NCBI RefSeq assembly: GCF_046530675.1
Contig: NZ_CP172558.1
Coordinates: 2,604,001 to 2,668,000 of the forward strand
Origin: Chitinibacter sp046530675
Lineage (GTDB): Bacteria; Pseudomonadota; Gammaproteobacteria; Burkholderiales; Chitinibacteraceae
Length of the DNA: 64,000 nucleotides
Direction: 5' to 3'
Shown: positions 45,659 to 54,726 of the stretch, piece after piece
Layout of the letters: every line of letters starts with the position of its first letter
Position numbering within the stretch: the stretch's first letter is position 1
Made by a program: the position numbers and the translations under genes
The notes under the pieces: generated by a model
What the model saw: the letters and a program-made list of their open reading frames with translations, nothing else
Told to the model about the DNA's origin: nothing
Database searches by the model: none

Positions 45659-46762
45659 ATGGAAAGCGAACAGCTCAACCAGATTGAAAACCAGCTCAAA
45701 GAGCTAGCCTCACGCGCAGACGAACTCAAGCGCTACCTTGACTACCCGACCAAAGTTGATCGGCTTGAAGAAGTCGTGCGCCTGTCTGAAGCGCCAGAAA
45801 CATGGAACGACCCGAAAAAAGCCCAGGAAGTCGGCCGTGAGCGCAAAGCGCTTGAAGACGTCGTTCATGTGCTTGATCGCGTCACTGGCGGCGTCACCGA
45901 TGCGCTTGAACTGTTCGAAATGGCCAAAATGGAAGATGACTTTGGCACCGTCGAAGTCATCGCCGGCGATTACGCCGAGCTGGAAGCCGAAATTGCCAAG
46001 CTTGAATTCCGCCGGATGTTCAGCAACCCGATGGACCCGATGCCGTGCTTTATCGACATCCAGTCCGGCGCTGGCGGCACCGAGGCGCAGGATTGGGCCG
46101 GCATGCTATTGCGGATGTACGTCCGCTACGGCGAGCGCAAAGGCTTTGGCGTTGAGATTATGGAACAATCGGATGGCGACATCGTCGGCATCAGCCAGGC
46201 CACAATCAAGCTTACCGGTGATTATGCTTACGGTTTCTTGCGTACCGAAACCGGCGTTCACCGTCTGGTTCGCTGCTCGCCGTACGATTCGAACAACCGT
46301 CGCCACACCTCGTTCGCTTCGGTCTTTGTTTACCCGGAAGTCGACGACAGCTTTGAGATTGAAATCAATCCGGCAGACGTGCGTACCGACACCTATCGCG
46401 CTTCAGGTGCGGGTGGTCAGCACATTAATAAAACCGACTCGGCAGTCCGTTTGACGCACATTCCGACCAATACCGTCGTGCAATGCCAGAACGATAGATC
46501 GCAGCACAAAAACCGCGACGAAGCCTGGAAAATGCTGCGCGCCAAATTGTACGAACTGGAATTGCGCAAACGCATGGAAGCGCAGCAATCACTCGAAGCG
46601 ACCAAGTCCGATATTGGCTGGGGCCACCAGATTCGCTCCTACGTATTCGATCAAAGCCGAATCAAAGACCTGCGTACCAGCTACGAGGTGGGCAATATCA
46701 AAGGCGTGATGGATGGCGACCTTGATGGCTTTATTGAAGCGAGCTTGAAACAAGGCGTTTAA
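45659..46762 (+). CDS. prfB: Peptide chain release factor 2, encoded without frameshift
   Basis: Terminates translation at UGA and UAA. The GGQ motif is present as GAGGQHINKTDSAVR. In most bacteria codon 26 is an in-frame UGA bypassed by programmed +1 frameshifting (CUU-UGA-C); here the corresponding DNA reads TAC CTT GAC TAC and translation is continuous, so the autoregulatory shift is absent. The codon-recognition tripeptide reads SPY where RF2 usually has SPF. From the ATG at 45659 the protein has 367 residues. The preceding 37 codons of open frame have no support. lysS follows, and prfB-lysS is a common pair. Confidence 0.96.
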   Translation: MESEQLNQIENQLKELASRADELKRYLDYPTKVDRLEEVVRLSEAPETWNDPKKAQEVGRERKALEDVVHVLDRVTGGVTDALELFEMAKMEDDFGTVEVIAGDYAELEAEIAKLEFRRMFSNPMDPMPCFIDIQSGAGGTEAQDWAGMLLRMYVRYGERKGFGVEIMEQSDGDIVGISQATIKLTGDYAYGFLRTETGVHRLVRCSPYDSNNRRHTSFASVFVYPEVDDSFEIEINPADVRTDTYRASGAGGQHINKTDSAVRLTHIPTNTVVQCQNDRSQHKNRDEAWKMLRAKLYELELRKRMEAQQSLEATKSDIGWGHQIRSYVFDQSRIKDLRTSYEVGNIKGVMDGDLDGFIEASLKQGV

Positions 46763-46837
46763 GACTTTATGCGGCAGATACATGCAGATGTATCTGCCGC
46801 AAGACTATACACACACTAATTTGCAGGCATATACCCC

Positions 46838-48352
46838 ATGTCAAACCCAACTATCGAAGATCAAATCGTTCAGCAGGACGAAAACCAAATTATCGCCGAG
46901 CGTCGCGCCAAACTGGCGGCGATTCGCGAACGCGGCATTGCTTTCCCTAACGATTTCAAGCGCGAACACTTGGCCGCTGATCTGGCTGCGCAATATGGCG
47001 AAATCGAAAAAGAGCCGCTCGAAGCGCAGAAAGTTGAAGTGTCGGTCGCTGGCCGCATCATGCTCAAACGTGTGATGGGTAAAGCCAGCTTTATCACCAT
47101 TCAGGACGTTTCTGGTCGCATTCAGTTCTATATCGCGGGTCAGGCCGTTGGCGAAGACATTTATAGCGACTTCAAAACCTGGGATCTGGGCGACATCGTT
47201 GCTGCGCGCGGCACGCTAATGAAAACCAAAACCGGCGAACTGTCGGTACACGTTTCTGAATTGCGTCTGCTGACCAAATCGCTGCGCCCATTGCCGGAAA
47301 AATTCCACGGTCTGACCGATCAGGAAACCAAATACCGTCAGCGTTATATCGACCTGATTACCAACGAACAATCACGCAACACTTTTATCAAGCGCAGCAA
47401 AATCGTTCAGCGTCTGCGCGAGTTTATGGTTGAGCAGCGTTACCTCGAAGTTGAAACGCCGATGATGCACAGCATCCCGGGTGGCGCGACAGCCAAGCCC
47501 TTTGTGACGCATCACAATGCGCTCGATATGCCGCTGTATCTGCGGATCGCACCTGAGCTGTACCTGAAACGTCTGGTCGTTGGCGGTTTGGAGCGCGTGT
47601 TCGAGATCAACCGCTCTTTCCGCAACGAAGGCATGAGTACGCGTCACAATCCGGAATTCACGATGATTGAATTCTACGAAGCGTACGCCGATTACCAGCG
47701 CATGATGGATATGTCCGAAGGCATTATTCGCGCCTGCGCGATTGAAGCGACCGGCCATGCGGTCGTGACTTATCAAGGCAAAACCGTCGATTTGTCTAAG
47801 CCGTTCGCGCGCTTCACGATTGCCGGTGCGATCAAGCATTACAACCCGGAATACACCGACGAACAACTGCACGACCGCGCTTTCCTGAAAGCCGAAATCG
47901 CACGTTTAGGCGGCAAACCAGTATTGACCGACGGCATCGGCGGCTTGCAATTGAGCCTGTTTGAAGAAAACACCGAAGGCAAATTGTGGGAGCCAACCTT
48001 TATCGTTGATTATCCGGCCGAAGTATCGCCACTGGCGCGCGCCTCGGACACGCAAGCCGGTATTACCGAGCGTTTCGAGCTGTTTATCGTTGGCCGTGAA
48101 CACGCCAATGGTTATTCCGAGTTGAACGATCCGGAAGATCAAGCAGCACGCTTCCAGGCGCAGGTTGACTTGAAAGAAGCTGGCGACGATGAAGCGATGC
48201 ACTTTGACGCCGATTACATCCGCGCGCTCGAACACGGCATGGCGCCAACGGGCGGCTGCGGTATTGGGATTGACCGTCTGGTGATGCTGCTGACCGATGC
48301 GCCAAGCATTCGTGACGTGATTTTGTTCCCGCAAATGCGTCTGGAAGACTAA
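46838..48352 (+). CDS. lysS: Lysyl-tRNA synthetase (class II)
   Basis: Charges tRNA-Lys. The 504 residues comprise an OB-fold anticodon-binding domain (about 60-150: VAGRIMLKRVMGKASF) and the class II catalytic domain with FEINRSFRNEG (motif 2) and PTGGCGIGIDRLVM (motif 3). It follows prfB after 75 bases and ends in a terminator shared with the convergent HU gene. Confidence 0.98.
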   Translation: MSNPTIEDQIVQQDENQIIAERRAKLAAIRERGIAFPNDFKREHLAADLAAQYGEIEKEPLEAQKVEVSVAGRIMLKRVMGKASFITIQDVSGRIQFYIAGQAVGEDIYSDFKTWDLGDIVAARGTLMKTKTGELSVHVSELRLLTKSLRPLPEKFHGLTDQETKYRQRYIDLITNEQSRNTFIKRSKIVQRLREFMVEQRYLEVETPMMHSIPGGATAKPFVTHHNALDMPLYLRIAPELYLKRLVVGGLERVFEINRSFRNEGMSTRHNPEFTMIEFYEAYADYQRMMDMSEGIIRACAIEATGHAVVTYQGKTVDLSKPFARFTIAGAIKHYNPEYTDEQLHDRAFLKAEIARLGGKPVLTDGIGGLQLSLFEENTEGKLWEPTFIVDYPAEVSPLARASDTQAGITERFELFIVGREHANGYSELNDPEDQAARFQAQVDLKEAGDDEAMHFDADYIRALEHGMAPTGGCGIGIDRLVMLLTDAPSIRDVILFPQMRLED

Positions 48353-48360
48353 TACATCAT

Positions 48361-48412
48361 TGGGTATTGCCCTGCGGGGCAATTCTGACTTTGCTTTCAA
48401 AGCAATGCCCAG
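48361..48412. repeat. GGGTATTGC-family element behind lysS
   Basis: Outer arms TGGGTATTGC and GCAATGCCCA (9 of 10 pair) enclose a small inner hairpin ATTGCCC/GGGCAAT. It lies between the lysS stop and its terminator. Confidence 0.5.
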
Positions 48413-48414
48413 CA

Positions 48415-48437
48415 AAAAACCGGCCTTGGCCGGTTTT
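48415..48437. terminator. Terminator between lysS and the HU gene
   Basis: Perfect stem AAAAACCGGCC/GGCCGGTTTTT, the A and T tracts making it usable from both directions. Confidence 0.85.
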
Positions 48438-48503
48438 TTATTGCCGCAACTTCAGCGACACTAGGCTAATCTGTCGCGCCTGGCGCGCTAAAAGAGCTGG
48501 AAA

Positions 48504-48818
48504 TTATTCAGCGGCTTGCGAGGTTTCTTGTGAAGCCACAGCGTCTTTCAGCGCTTTGGCAGGCGTGAATTTCAAGACTTTCTTGGCTGGAATTTGCACC
48601 GCTTCGCCAGTGCGAGGGTTGCGACCTACGCGCGCGTCGCGGGCTTTGAGCGCAATCTTGCCGACATTGGGCAAAGCGACATCGCCACCACCACTGACCG
48701 TTGCGGTAATGACTGCGGATAAAGTATCAATCAGCGCGGCGACTGATTTTTTGCTCAGTTCTGGGTGCTCGATACTGGCCAGATTATGCACAATGGCGAT
48801 CAACTCGGTTTTGGTCAT
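48504..48818 (-). CDS. HU-family DNA-binding protein
   Basis: Small basic nucleoid protein of 104 residues. The N-terminal TKTELIAIVHNLA helices and the C-terminal beta arm with RNPRTGEAVQIPAKKVLKF are typical of HU/IHF. The dimer bends DNA without strong sequence preference. It is slightly longer than HU-beta, with an extra C-terminal tail SQETSQAAE. It has no obvious strong ribosome site. Which HU or IHF subtype it is cannot be settled by eye. Confidence 0.92.
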   Translation of the reverse strand: MTKTELIAIVHNLASIEHPELSKKSVAALIDTLSAVITATVSGGGDVALPNVGKIALKARDARVGRNPRTGEAVQIPAKKVLKFTPAKALKDAVASQETSQAAE

Positions 48819-48963
48819 GGTGGGCTCGACTTGTGAAAAGGTTGAAAGCCATTATGCCGCAGCCATTTATGGTTGCGCCAATGGTTTATGACGGTTTCAG
48901 ACAGTTTTTGAAGCCGACGATAAAACTCATGACGATAGCACCTAACGATTTCTTATAAAGCCT

Positions 48964-49008
48964 GCTGACGGTTTATGCAGCAAGGGGCTGGTTTTTTATG
49001 CCGTCAGC
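48964..49008. promoter_or_regulatory. Inverted repeat in the mdfA leader
   Basis: Arms GCTGACGG (48964-48971) and CCGTCAGC (49001-49008) enclose 29 bases containing AAGGGGCT and a T6 run. It lies 70-110 bases upstream of mdfA; it may be a structured leader or an operator pair. Confidence 0.25.
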
Positions 49009-49074
49009 GTCATTTTTACCAAGCATTAGAAGGCACTAACTGCGAAAATAGCGCTTTGCCCGTCCGAGCTTTGC

Positions 49075-50295
49075 ATGAGTACGCCTCCCGTCATTACCCG
49101 CCTGACTCTCTCTACCTTGCTATTCCCGTTGGCGCTGGTGCTCTTCGAGTTTGCGACTTATATCTCGAACGATATGATTTTGCCGGGCATGCCTGCCGTG
49201 GTTCGCGAGTTTGCCGCCAATCCGGCACTGATTCCATCGGCAATGACAGTCAGTTTACTTGGTGGCGCAAGTCTGCAATGGCTGCTCGGCCCTTTATCCG
49301 ACCGCGTTGGCCGTCGTCCGGTCATGCTCGGTGGCGCGCTGTTTTTTACACTGGCGTGCATCGGCATACTCTGGGTCAGCTCGTTTGAGGCTTTTCTGTT
49401 TTTCCGTTTTCTGCAGGGTATCGGTCTGTGCTTCATTGGTGCCGTGGGCTACGCGGCAATACAGGAGAGTTTTTCCGAGACTATGGCGGTGCGTGTGATG
49501 GCGCTGATGGCCAATGTGGCGCTGATTGCACCGCTGATCGGCCCGGTCGCTGGTGCGGCCATATTGCAATTGGGCGACTGGCGCTGGATTTTTATCGTCG
49601 TCGCGCTGGTATCACTGCTGTCATTGAGCGGCCTGTGGCTACGAATGCCGGAAACCTCGCCCAAACTGGCGACGCCATTGCAAATTTCACTGCTATGGCA
49701 AGACTATAAACAGGTCTACCAGAACCGTCGCTTTGTGTATGGCGGGCTTGCGCTGGGGCTTAACTGTGTTCCGCTATTGGGCTGGATTGCGCTCGCGCCG
49801 GTGATTCTGATGCAGCAAGCCGGTTTATCGACGCTCGATTACGGCCTGTGGCAGATCCCGGTTTTTTCCGGGTTGATTTTCGGCAATCTGCTGCTCGCCA
49901 AACTGGTTAGCCACGTGCCGATTTATCGATTAATCCGTTTAGGCAGCTGGCCGATGATGATAGGCTTGATCGCTGCGCTGTACCTGCTGCACGATGCAGG
50001 CAACTGGCGCTGGCTGGTCTGGAGCATGGGCTTTGCCGCCATCGGTATGGGGATCATTAATGCTGCACTGTACCGGCTCACGCTGTTTGCCAGCGAGCAA
50101 AGCAAGGGCACCGTCGCTGCCGCGCTGGGCATGTTCAATATGGTCGTTTTTTCACTCGGCATCGAGCTGTTAAAATGGAGCTACGCCCACTGGGGCAACC
50201 GCAGTTTTGTACTGATTTGCCTGCTTTGCGGCATTGTCGCGGTATTGGCCCGACGTGAATTCTTGCGCGGCACACACGGTGAAACCGCCACATAA
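49075..50295 (+). CDS. mdfA: MFS multidrug transporter MdfA
   Basis: Proton-coupled exporter of 406 residues and 12 hydrophobic segments. It resembles Escherichia coli MdfA closely in diagnostic places: LLFPLALVLFEFATYISNDM in helix 1 keeps the acidic residues needed for cation recognition (E and D), GPLSDRVGRRPVM is motif A, RFLQGIGLCFIGAVGYAAIQE is in helices 4-5, and ANVALIAPLIGP follows. MdfA exports chloramphenicol and lipophilic cations and gives alkaline pH tolerance. The range of this protein is not known. It runs into mnmC after 20 bases. Confidence 0.93.
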   Translation: MSTPPVITRLTLSTLLFPLALVLFEFATYISNDMILPGMPAVVREFAANPALIPSAMTVSLLGGASLQWLLGPLSDRVGRRPVMLGGALFFTLACIGILWVSSFEAFLFFRFLQGIGLCFIGAVGYAAIQESFSETMAVRVMALMANVALIAPLIGPVAGAAILQLGDWRWIFIVVALVSLLSLSGLWLRMPETSPKLATPLQISLLWQDYKQVYQNRRFVYGGLALGLNCVPLLGWIALAPVILMQQAGLSTLDYGLWQIPVFSGLIFGNLLLAKLVSHVPIYRLIRLGSWPMMIGLIAALYLLHDAGNWRWLVWSMGFAAIGMGIINAALYRLTLFASEQSKGTVAAALGMFNMVVFSLGIELLKWSYAHWGNRSFVLICLLCGIVAVLARREFLRGTHGETAT

Positions 50296-50316
50296 TCCTT
50301 ATCCAAGCAAAAATTG

Positions 50317-52242
50317 ATGACCATCACCCCTGCTCAACTTGAATTTGCCGACGACGGCTGTACGCCCTATTCCAGCCGTTTTGATGATATTTATCACTCG
50401 GCTCAAGGTGCGCAACAACAGGCGCAAGCGGTTTTTCTGGCCGGTAATCAGCTACCGCAGCGTTGGCAAGAACGAGATTGTTTCACGATTATCGAAACCG
50501 GCTTTGGTCAGGGAATCAGTTTTTTAAGCACCTGGCAGGCCTGGCGCAATGATCCGCAGCGTTCAGAGCGGCTGCATTTCATTTCAGTCGAGCAATTTCC
50601 TTTTGCTCGCGACGATCTGGCTCGTTTGCATCAGCAATACCCCGATTTGGCCGAACTCTCGCGCAATTTATTACGCCATTGGCCGCATCTGACGCCGGGA
50701 TTTCATCGCATCTGGCTCGATGATGGTCGTGTTTCGCTGACCTTGTTGTTCGGCGATGTGCTGACGATGCTGCATGAAGTCGTTGCCAAGGTCGATGCAA
50801 TTTATCTGGATGGGTTTTCACCGGGCAAAAATCCTCAGATGTGGTGTTTGCCGGTTTTCAAAGCCTTGTGGCGCTTGTGCAAAATCGACACGACGCTGGC
50901 GACTTACACTGTGGCTGGCGATGTACGGCGCGGGCTGACCGAAGCAGGTTTTTCCGTGCAGAAAGTTCAGGGCTTTGCCAACAAGCGCCAAATGCTGACT
51001 GGCCAGTGCGCCAGATTGCCCAAACCACCACGGCTCGTCGTGCCAAGCAAGCCTCAGCATTGTGATGAGAAATCGGCGATCGTGATTGGTGCCGGGATTG
51101 CGGGTTGTTCGGTCGCTGCGAGTCTGGTTCAACGTGGCTGGCATGTGCGTATTTTTGAAGCGGATAAGGCGGTTGCCCAACATGCATCGGGAAATCATGT
51201 CGGCCTCTCCCACCCGACTTTCAGCAAGGACGATAATGCGCTCGCCCGGCTGTCGCGCGCCGGATTTGCGCTCGCGCGCCAGCAATTGCAAGGATTGGCA
51301 GCGCACGGGGTGCATTTCGGTCTGGCTGGGCAGTTTCAAGTCGCCAAGGACGAAGTTCACGAGGCATTGATGCGTGAAACGGTGAATGAGCTGGGTTTTC
51401 CATCTGAGTTGGTGCAGTTTCTCGATGTCGACCAAGCCGAGGAAAAACTCGGTACTCGTCCGGCGCGCGGTGGCTGGTGGTTTTCTGAAGCGCTGTGGCT
51501 GAATCCACCCAGTTTATGCAAGGGGTATTTGTCTCTAGCCAAATATGGCATTGATCTGCAGTTAGATACCCCAGTAGCCTCTATGAAGGAGAGCGCAGGA
51601 TACTGGCAATTGTTTGATGCCGAGGGACAAAGCCTCGCACAAACCGGAACACTAATTTTGGCCAATGCCACCGCCGCGATACAACTGATTCCGCAAGCCA
51701 ATTTGCCGCTGAGCCAGACTTGGCGCGCAGTTACGCAAATCCCGGCTCAATCTGTCCCGGAGACTTTGCCCAGCTGCTCGGGCAATGCCTATCTGACCGC
51801 GGCATTCAATGGCTGGCGCAGTCTGGGCGCTGCGGCGTATCAGGCGCCTGATGTTGCCGCGGTTCGTGATGCCAATCTGGCTGCGCTGACAGAAATTTTG
51901 CCCGAGCTGAAAACACCAGCCACTGATGAGACCCACACTCGAGTTTGTGCGCGCCCCAATTCGCTTGATCGTTTGCCGCTCGTAGGCGCTTTGCATGCAC
52001 CGATTGCCGATCAGGCGCAGCGTGCTGCAGTACATCAGTTATTCCAGATGCCACGCGAGCCAGGCTTGTATGCCGTGCTGGGTCTGGGTTCACGCGGAAT
52101 GACCTGGCATGCGCTGGCGGCAGAAATCATCGCCTGTCAGCTCAATCAGGAGCCCCTGCCCATTGAGCGCAGCCTGCTCAATGCACTTGATCCGGCGCGT
52201 TTTGAGTTACGTACGCTACGCAGGGGCAAGGCTACCGATTGA
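50317..52242 (+). CDS. mnmC: Bifunctional tRNA modification enzyme MnmC
   Basis: Completes 5-methylaminomethyl-2-thiouridine at the wobble position of certain tRNAs. The N-terminal methyltransferase (about 1-235) has IETGFGQGISFL for SAM and YLDGFSPGKNPQMW. The C-terminal FAD oxidoreductase (about 250-641) has VIGAGIAGCSVAASLVQRG as dinucleotide motif and ends GLGSRGMTWHALAAE. The ATG at 50317 is preferred over a TTG three bases upstream. At 641 residues the fusion is full-length. Co-orientation with mdfA suggests a shared transcript. Confidence 0.95.
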   Translation: MTITPAQLEFADDGCTPYSSRFDDIYHSAQGAQQQAQAVFLAGNQLPQRWQERDCFTIIETGFGQGISFLSTWQAWRNDPQRSERLHFISVEQFPFARDDLARLHQQYPDLAELSRNLLRHWPHLTPGFHRIWLDDGRVSLTLLFGDVLTMLHEVVAKVDAIYLDGFSPGKNPQMWCLPVFKALWRLCKIDTTLATYTVAGDVRRGLTEAGFSVQKVQGFANKRQMLTGQCARLPKPPRLVVPSKPQHCDEKSAIVIGAGIAGCSVAASLVQRGWHVRIFEADKAVAQHASGNHVGLSHPTFSKDDNALARLSRAGFALARQQLQGLAAHGVHFGLAGQFQVAKDEVHEALMRETVNELGFPSELVQFLDVDQAEEKLGTRPARGGWWFSEALWLNPPSLCKGYLSLAKYGIDLQLDTPVASMKESAGYWQLFDAEGQSLAQTGTLILANATAAIQLIPQANLPLSQTWRAVTQIPAQSVPETLPSCSGNAYLTAAFNGWRSLGAAAYQAPDVAAVRDANLAALTEILPELKTPATDETHTRVCARPNSLDRLPLVGALHAPIADQAQRAAVHQLFQMPREPGLYAVLGLGSRGMTWHALAAEIIACQLNQEPLPIERSLLNALDPARFELRTLRRGKATD

Positions 52243-52409
52243 TTCTTTCAATTTTTGTAAAACAGTAATGCCTAAAAAATACCGGTACAGTTTGACTATT
52301 CATGCCAACTGCAATCTTAAAAACAGTACAGTTGTGCAGCTAAACCGATTTGCGGCTAAAGCGTATTCTTTCCTTATCGCAATTGCGCGAACTGAGCGGG
52401 AGAATCATC

Positions 52410-52712
52410 ATGCATACGCTGCTTCTATCAAAAAGCAAACTGTCAACGCTGAGCGGCCATTCACAGCTGTGGATTGAATGCGAGTCAGGAATGGTCTGGT
52501 TAAGCGATGATGGCGTCGATGTGATTCTGAAACGCGGCGAGCAATGGCAAATCCGCAGTAATGAGCCCGTCGTGATTGAGGCACTGACTGAGAGCCGATT
52601 GCAATGCAGGGAGCCGGTTCATCTCGTCAGCTCATTGCTGCAGGCCATACACTATCGTTTGACCGAGTTACTGCGACAACACTGGTATAAACCGTCGGTC
52701 AAAACCATTTGA
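52410..52712 (+). CDS. DUF2917 domain protein
   Basis: Protein of 100 residues, likely a small cupin-like beta barrel. The pattern LWIECESGMVWLSDDGVDVILKRGEQW matches DUF2917, known mainly from beta-proteobacteria and often beside MocR-type regulators, as here. GGGAG precedes the ATG at 52410; the frame extends 20 codons upstream without conservation. Its function is unknown. Confidence 0.75.
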   Translation: MHTLLLSKSKLSTLSGHSQLWIECESGMVWLSDDGVDVILKRGEQWQIRSNEPVVIEALTESRLQCREPVHLVSSLLQAIHYRLTELLRQHWYKPSVKTI

Positions 52713-52780
52713 TTTCACAAGGTAGCAGCCGTTAATCAGAATGGTCTAACCGTTTGCGATAAAAAATTACGTCTCGCACA

Positions 52781-52815
52781 AAAAGCGCCGATAGTGAAAT
52801 TACTGATCGGCGCTT
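52781..52815. terminator. Hairpin terminator behind DUF2917
   Basis: Arms AAGCGCCGAT (52783-52792) and ATCGGCGCTT (52806-52815) with an inner AGT/ACT extension. On the minus strand it is followed by TTTTTG, on the plus strand by a weaker TTGTTG, so it could act in either direction. Confidence 0.6.
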
Positions 52816-52889
52816 GTTGAGCGGCAGACACATCGACCTCTCTTCATCGACATGTATTTATCAGGTGCTCGCTGATCGAAGGAGGCTCT

Positions 52890-53159
52890 ATGTCACGTCT
52901 TCCGATGTTCTTTGTAGCGCTAGTTACGCTCGTTCCTGCCAGCTCACGCTCCGAACCCCATCAGGGTTTTTTGATCGCAGCCCAGTTGCAGATGAACTCA
53001 CTGATCGAAGATCGCTGCGGTGATCGGCTTGATGTGGTCTGGGTTGATGAGCGAGGCCAGAATCCGCCCTGTTATATGGCTTATTCAAATTCTTGCGTAG
53101 AAGCCCAAACACCGCATCCGCAAAGCTGCCTGGTTATGATGAAAAACGTGCAGCAATAA
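52890..53159 (+). CDS. Small secreted protein of unknown function (89 aa)
   Basis: A very good ribosome site (AAGGAGG, five bases from the ATG) supports this small gene. The N-terminal residues 1-21 form a short signal peptide (hydrophobic MFFVALVTLVPAS), after which about 68 residues with four cysteines (C43, C61, C69, C80) should be exported and disulfide-bonded. I recognise no family. It is monocistronic, between the DUF2917 terminator and the convergent MocR-type regulator. Confidence 0.7.
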   Translation: MSRLPMFFVALVTLVPASSRSEPHQGFLIAAQLQMNSLIEDRCGDRLDVVWVDERGQNPPCYMAYSNSCVEAQTPHPQSCLVMMKNVQQ

Positions 53160-53166
53160 GCACGTT

Positions 53167-54630
53167 TTACACCGGAACAACAGCGCGTAATGAGGCTAAC
53201 TGGCGTTGAGCCAATTCGCCCAGTCGGGCAATGGCTTTTTCATGGCGGGTCGTCCACGGCTCAACGCAGCAAATCCGCAAGCAATTGCGATAGCTGTGGC
53301 TGGGCGAGAACAACGAGCCTGGTGTAAAGCTGATTCCTTCCATTAAGGCTTCTTGCAGCAGGGTAATTGTGTCTATGCCTTTATTTAATTCGACCCACAG
53401 CACATACCCCCCTTGTGGCATATTAAGCCGTGTATCAGCCGGAAAATAACGACCTATCGCATCGACGGCCTGATGCACCTGCTCGGCGCAGCTTTTGCGC
53501 AGCCGTCGCAAATGATGGTCATAACCGCCGGTTTCCAGAAACTTGGCAATCGTGCGTTGTAGTAAAACCGGCGTCGAATAAGTGTTGATGAATTTCAGCT
53601 GCTCAATCTGCTTTTGCCATTTGCCGGCGACGACCCAGCCGATTCGAAATCCAGGCGCCACAATTTTGGTAAATGATGAAATCAGCATCACATTGCCGGT
53701 TTTATCGAAAACTTTGGCTGGAATGGGTCTGTCACCGCTGTAGCAAAATTCGCCGTAAATATCGTCTTCGATCAGCGGAATATTGCGTTCTTCAAGCAAT
53801 TGCACGACGCGCTGCTTGTTTTCATCCGGCATCAGACTGCCCAGTGGATTGGCAAAGTTTGGAATCAATACGCATGCTTTGATTTCACCATTACGCGTCG
53901 CCAATTCCAGCGCCTCGATTGAAATCCCGGTTTTCGCGTGCGTCGGAATTTCGAGCGCTTTGAGCTCGAAACTTTCCAGAATTTGCAGCAGGCCGAAATA
54001 AGCTGGCGACTCAATAGCGACGACATCACCGGGTTTGGTGACTGCACGCAGACACAGATTCAGCGCTTCAATGCCACCTTGGGTAATGATGACCTCTTCA
54101 GCTTCGACCTGCCCGCCCGAGAGCAATGAGCGACGGGAAATCTGGCGGCGTAATTCAAGATCTCCCTTAGATTCGCCATAGTCAGCAATCAGATCGGGAT
54201 ACTGACGTCCCAACTGCGAGAGCAGTCGCTGTATTTGTGCATTGGGAAACAGCTTGGGTGACAGAACCGCCATGCCGAAATCGACTTTAATTTCTCCATT
54301 GATTTGCCATAAGGCCGATGGTGTTAGCAAAGGGTCAATAAAGACGTGCGAAGGATTTTTGGGTGGCGCGGTCAGATCAGGAATCGCCATATTGCGGCGT
54401 TGGCGCACATAAAAGCCCGATTGCGGCCTGGCTTCAATCAGACCTTGATCTTCCAGCTCGCGGTAGGCTTCCATGACCGTAGACAGGCTGAGTTGCCGCT
54501 GCCCCGATAGCTTGCGGATCGAAGGCATTTTTTCGCCAACACGCAAAACGCCGCTTTCAATGGCTTGAGCCATTTCTTCGGCAAGCTGCATATAGAGTGT
54601 TTTACGGGGGGCTTGAATCAGCTCGGACAT
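53167..54630 (-). CDS. MocR-type transcriptional regulator (GntR helix-turn-helix fused to PLP aminotransferase domain)
   Basis: Protein of 487 residues. The N-terminal winged helix (about 10-75) includes AEEMAQAIESGVLRVGEKMPSIRKL and LSLSTVMEAYRELEDQGLI. The rest is an aminotransferase class I fold, with NFANPLGS, PLIEDDIYGEFCYSG and the PLP lysine in SSFTKIVAPGFRIGW, used here as a ligand sensor. AAGGAG precedes the ATG. Related proteins include PdxR and GabR. No vitamin B6 or GABA genes are adjacent, so the regulon is unknown; DUF2917 and the secreted protein are nearest. Confidence 0.93.
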   Translation of the reverse strand: MSELIQAPRKTLYMQLAEEMAQAIESGVLRVGEKMPSIRKLSGQRQLSLSTVMEAYRELEDQGLIEARPQSGFYVRQRRNMAIPDLTAPPKNPSHVFIDPLLTPSALWQINGEIKVDFGMAVLSPKLFPNAQIQRLLSQLGRQYPDLIADYGESKGDLELRRQISRRSLLSGGQVEAEEVIITQGGIEALNLCLRAVTKPGDVVAIESPAYFGLLQILESFELKALEIPTHAKTGISIEALELATRNGEIKACVLIPNFANPLGSLMPDENKQRVVQLLEERNIPLIEDDIYGEFCYSGDRPIPAKVFDKTGNVMLISSFTKIVAPGFRIGWVVAGKWQKQIEQLKFINTYSTPVLLQRTIAKFLETGGYDHHLRRLRKSCAEQVHQAVDAIGRYFPADTRLNMPQGGYVLWVELNKGIDTITLLQEALMEGISFTPGSLFSPSHSYRNCLRICCVEPWTTRHEKAIARLGELAQRQLASLRAVVPV

Positions 54631-54726
54631 GGCGTACTCCTTGGATGAGGAATACTATAACGCATGTCTGTCAGGCATAACAGATGTGAGTTGATAACAT
54701 TTTTTAAAATAATGTTACGGTACAGC

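Noticed and set aside
45720..45745. Programmed frameshift in prfB
   Set aside because: The slippery CTT TGA C is absent; reading is continuous through CTT GAC.
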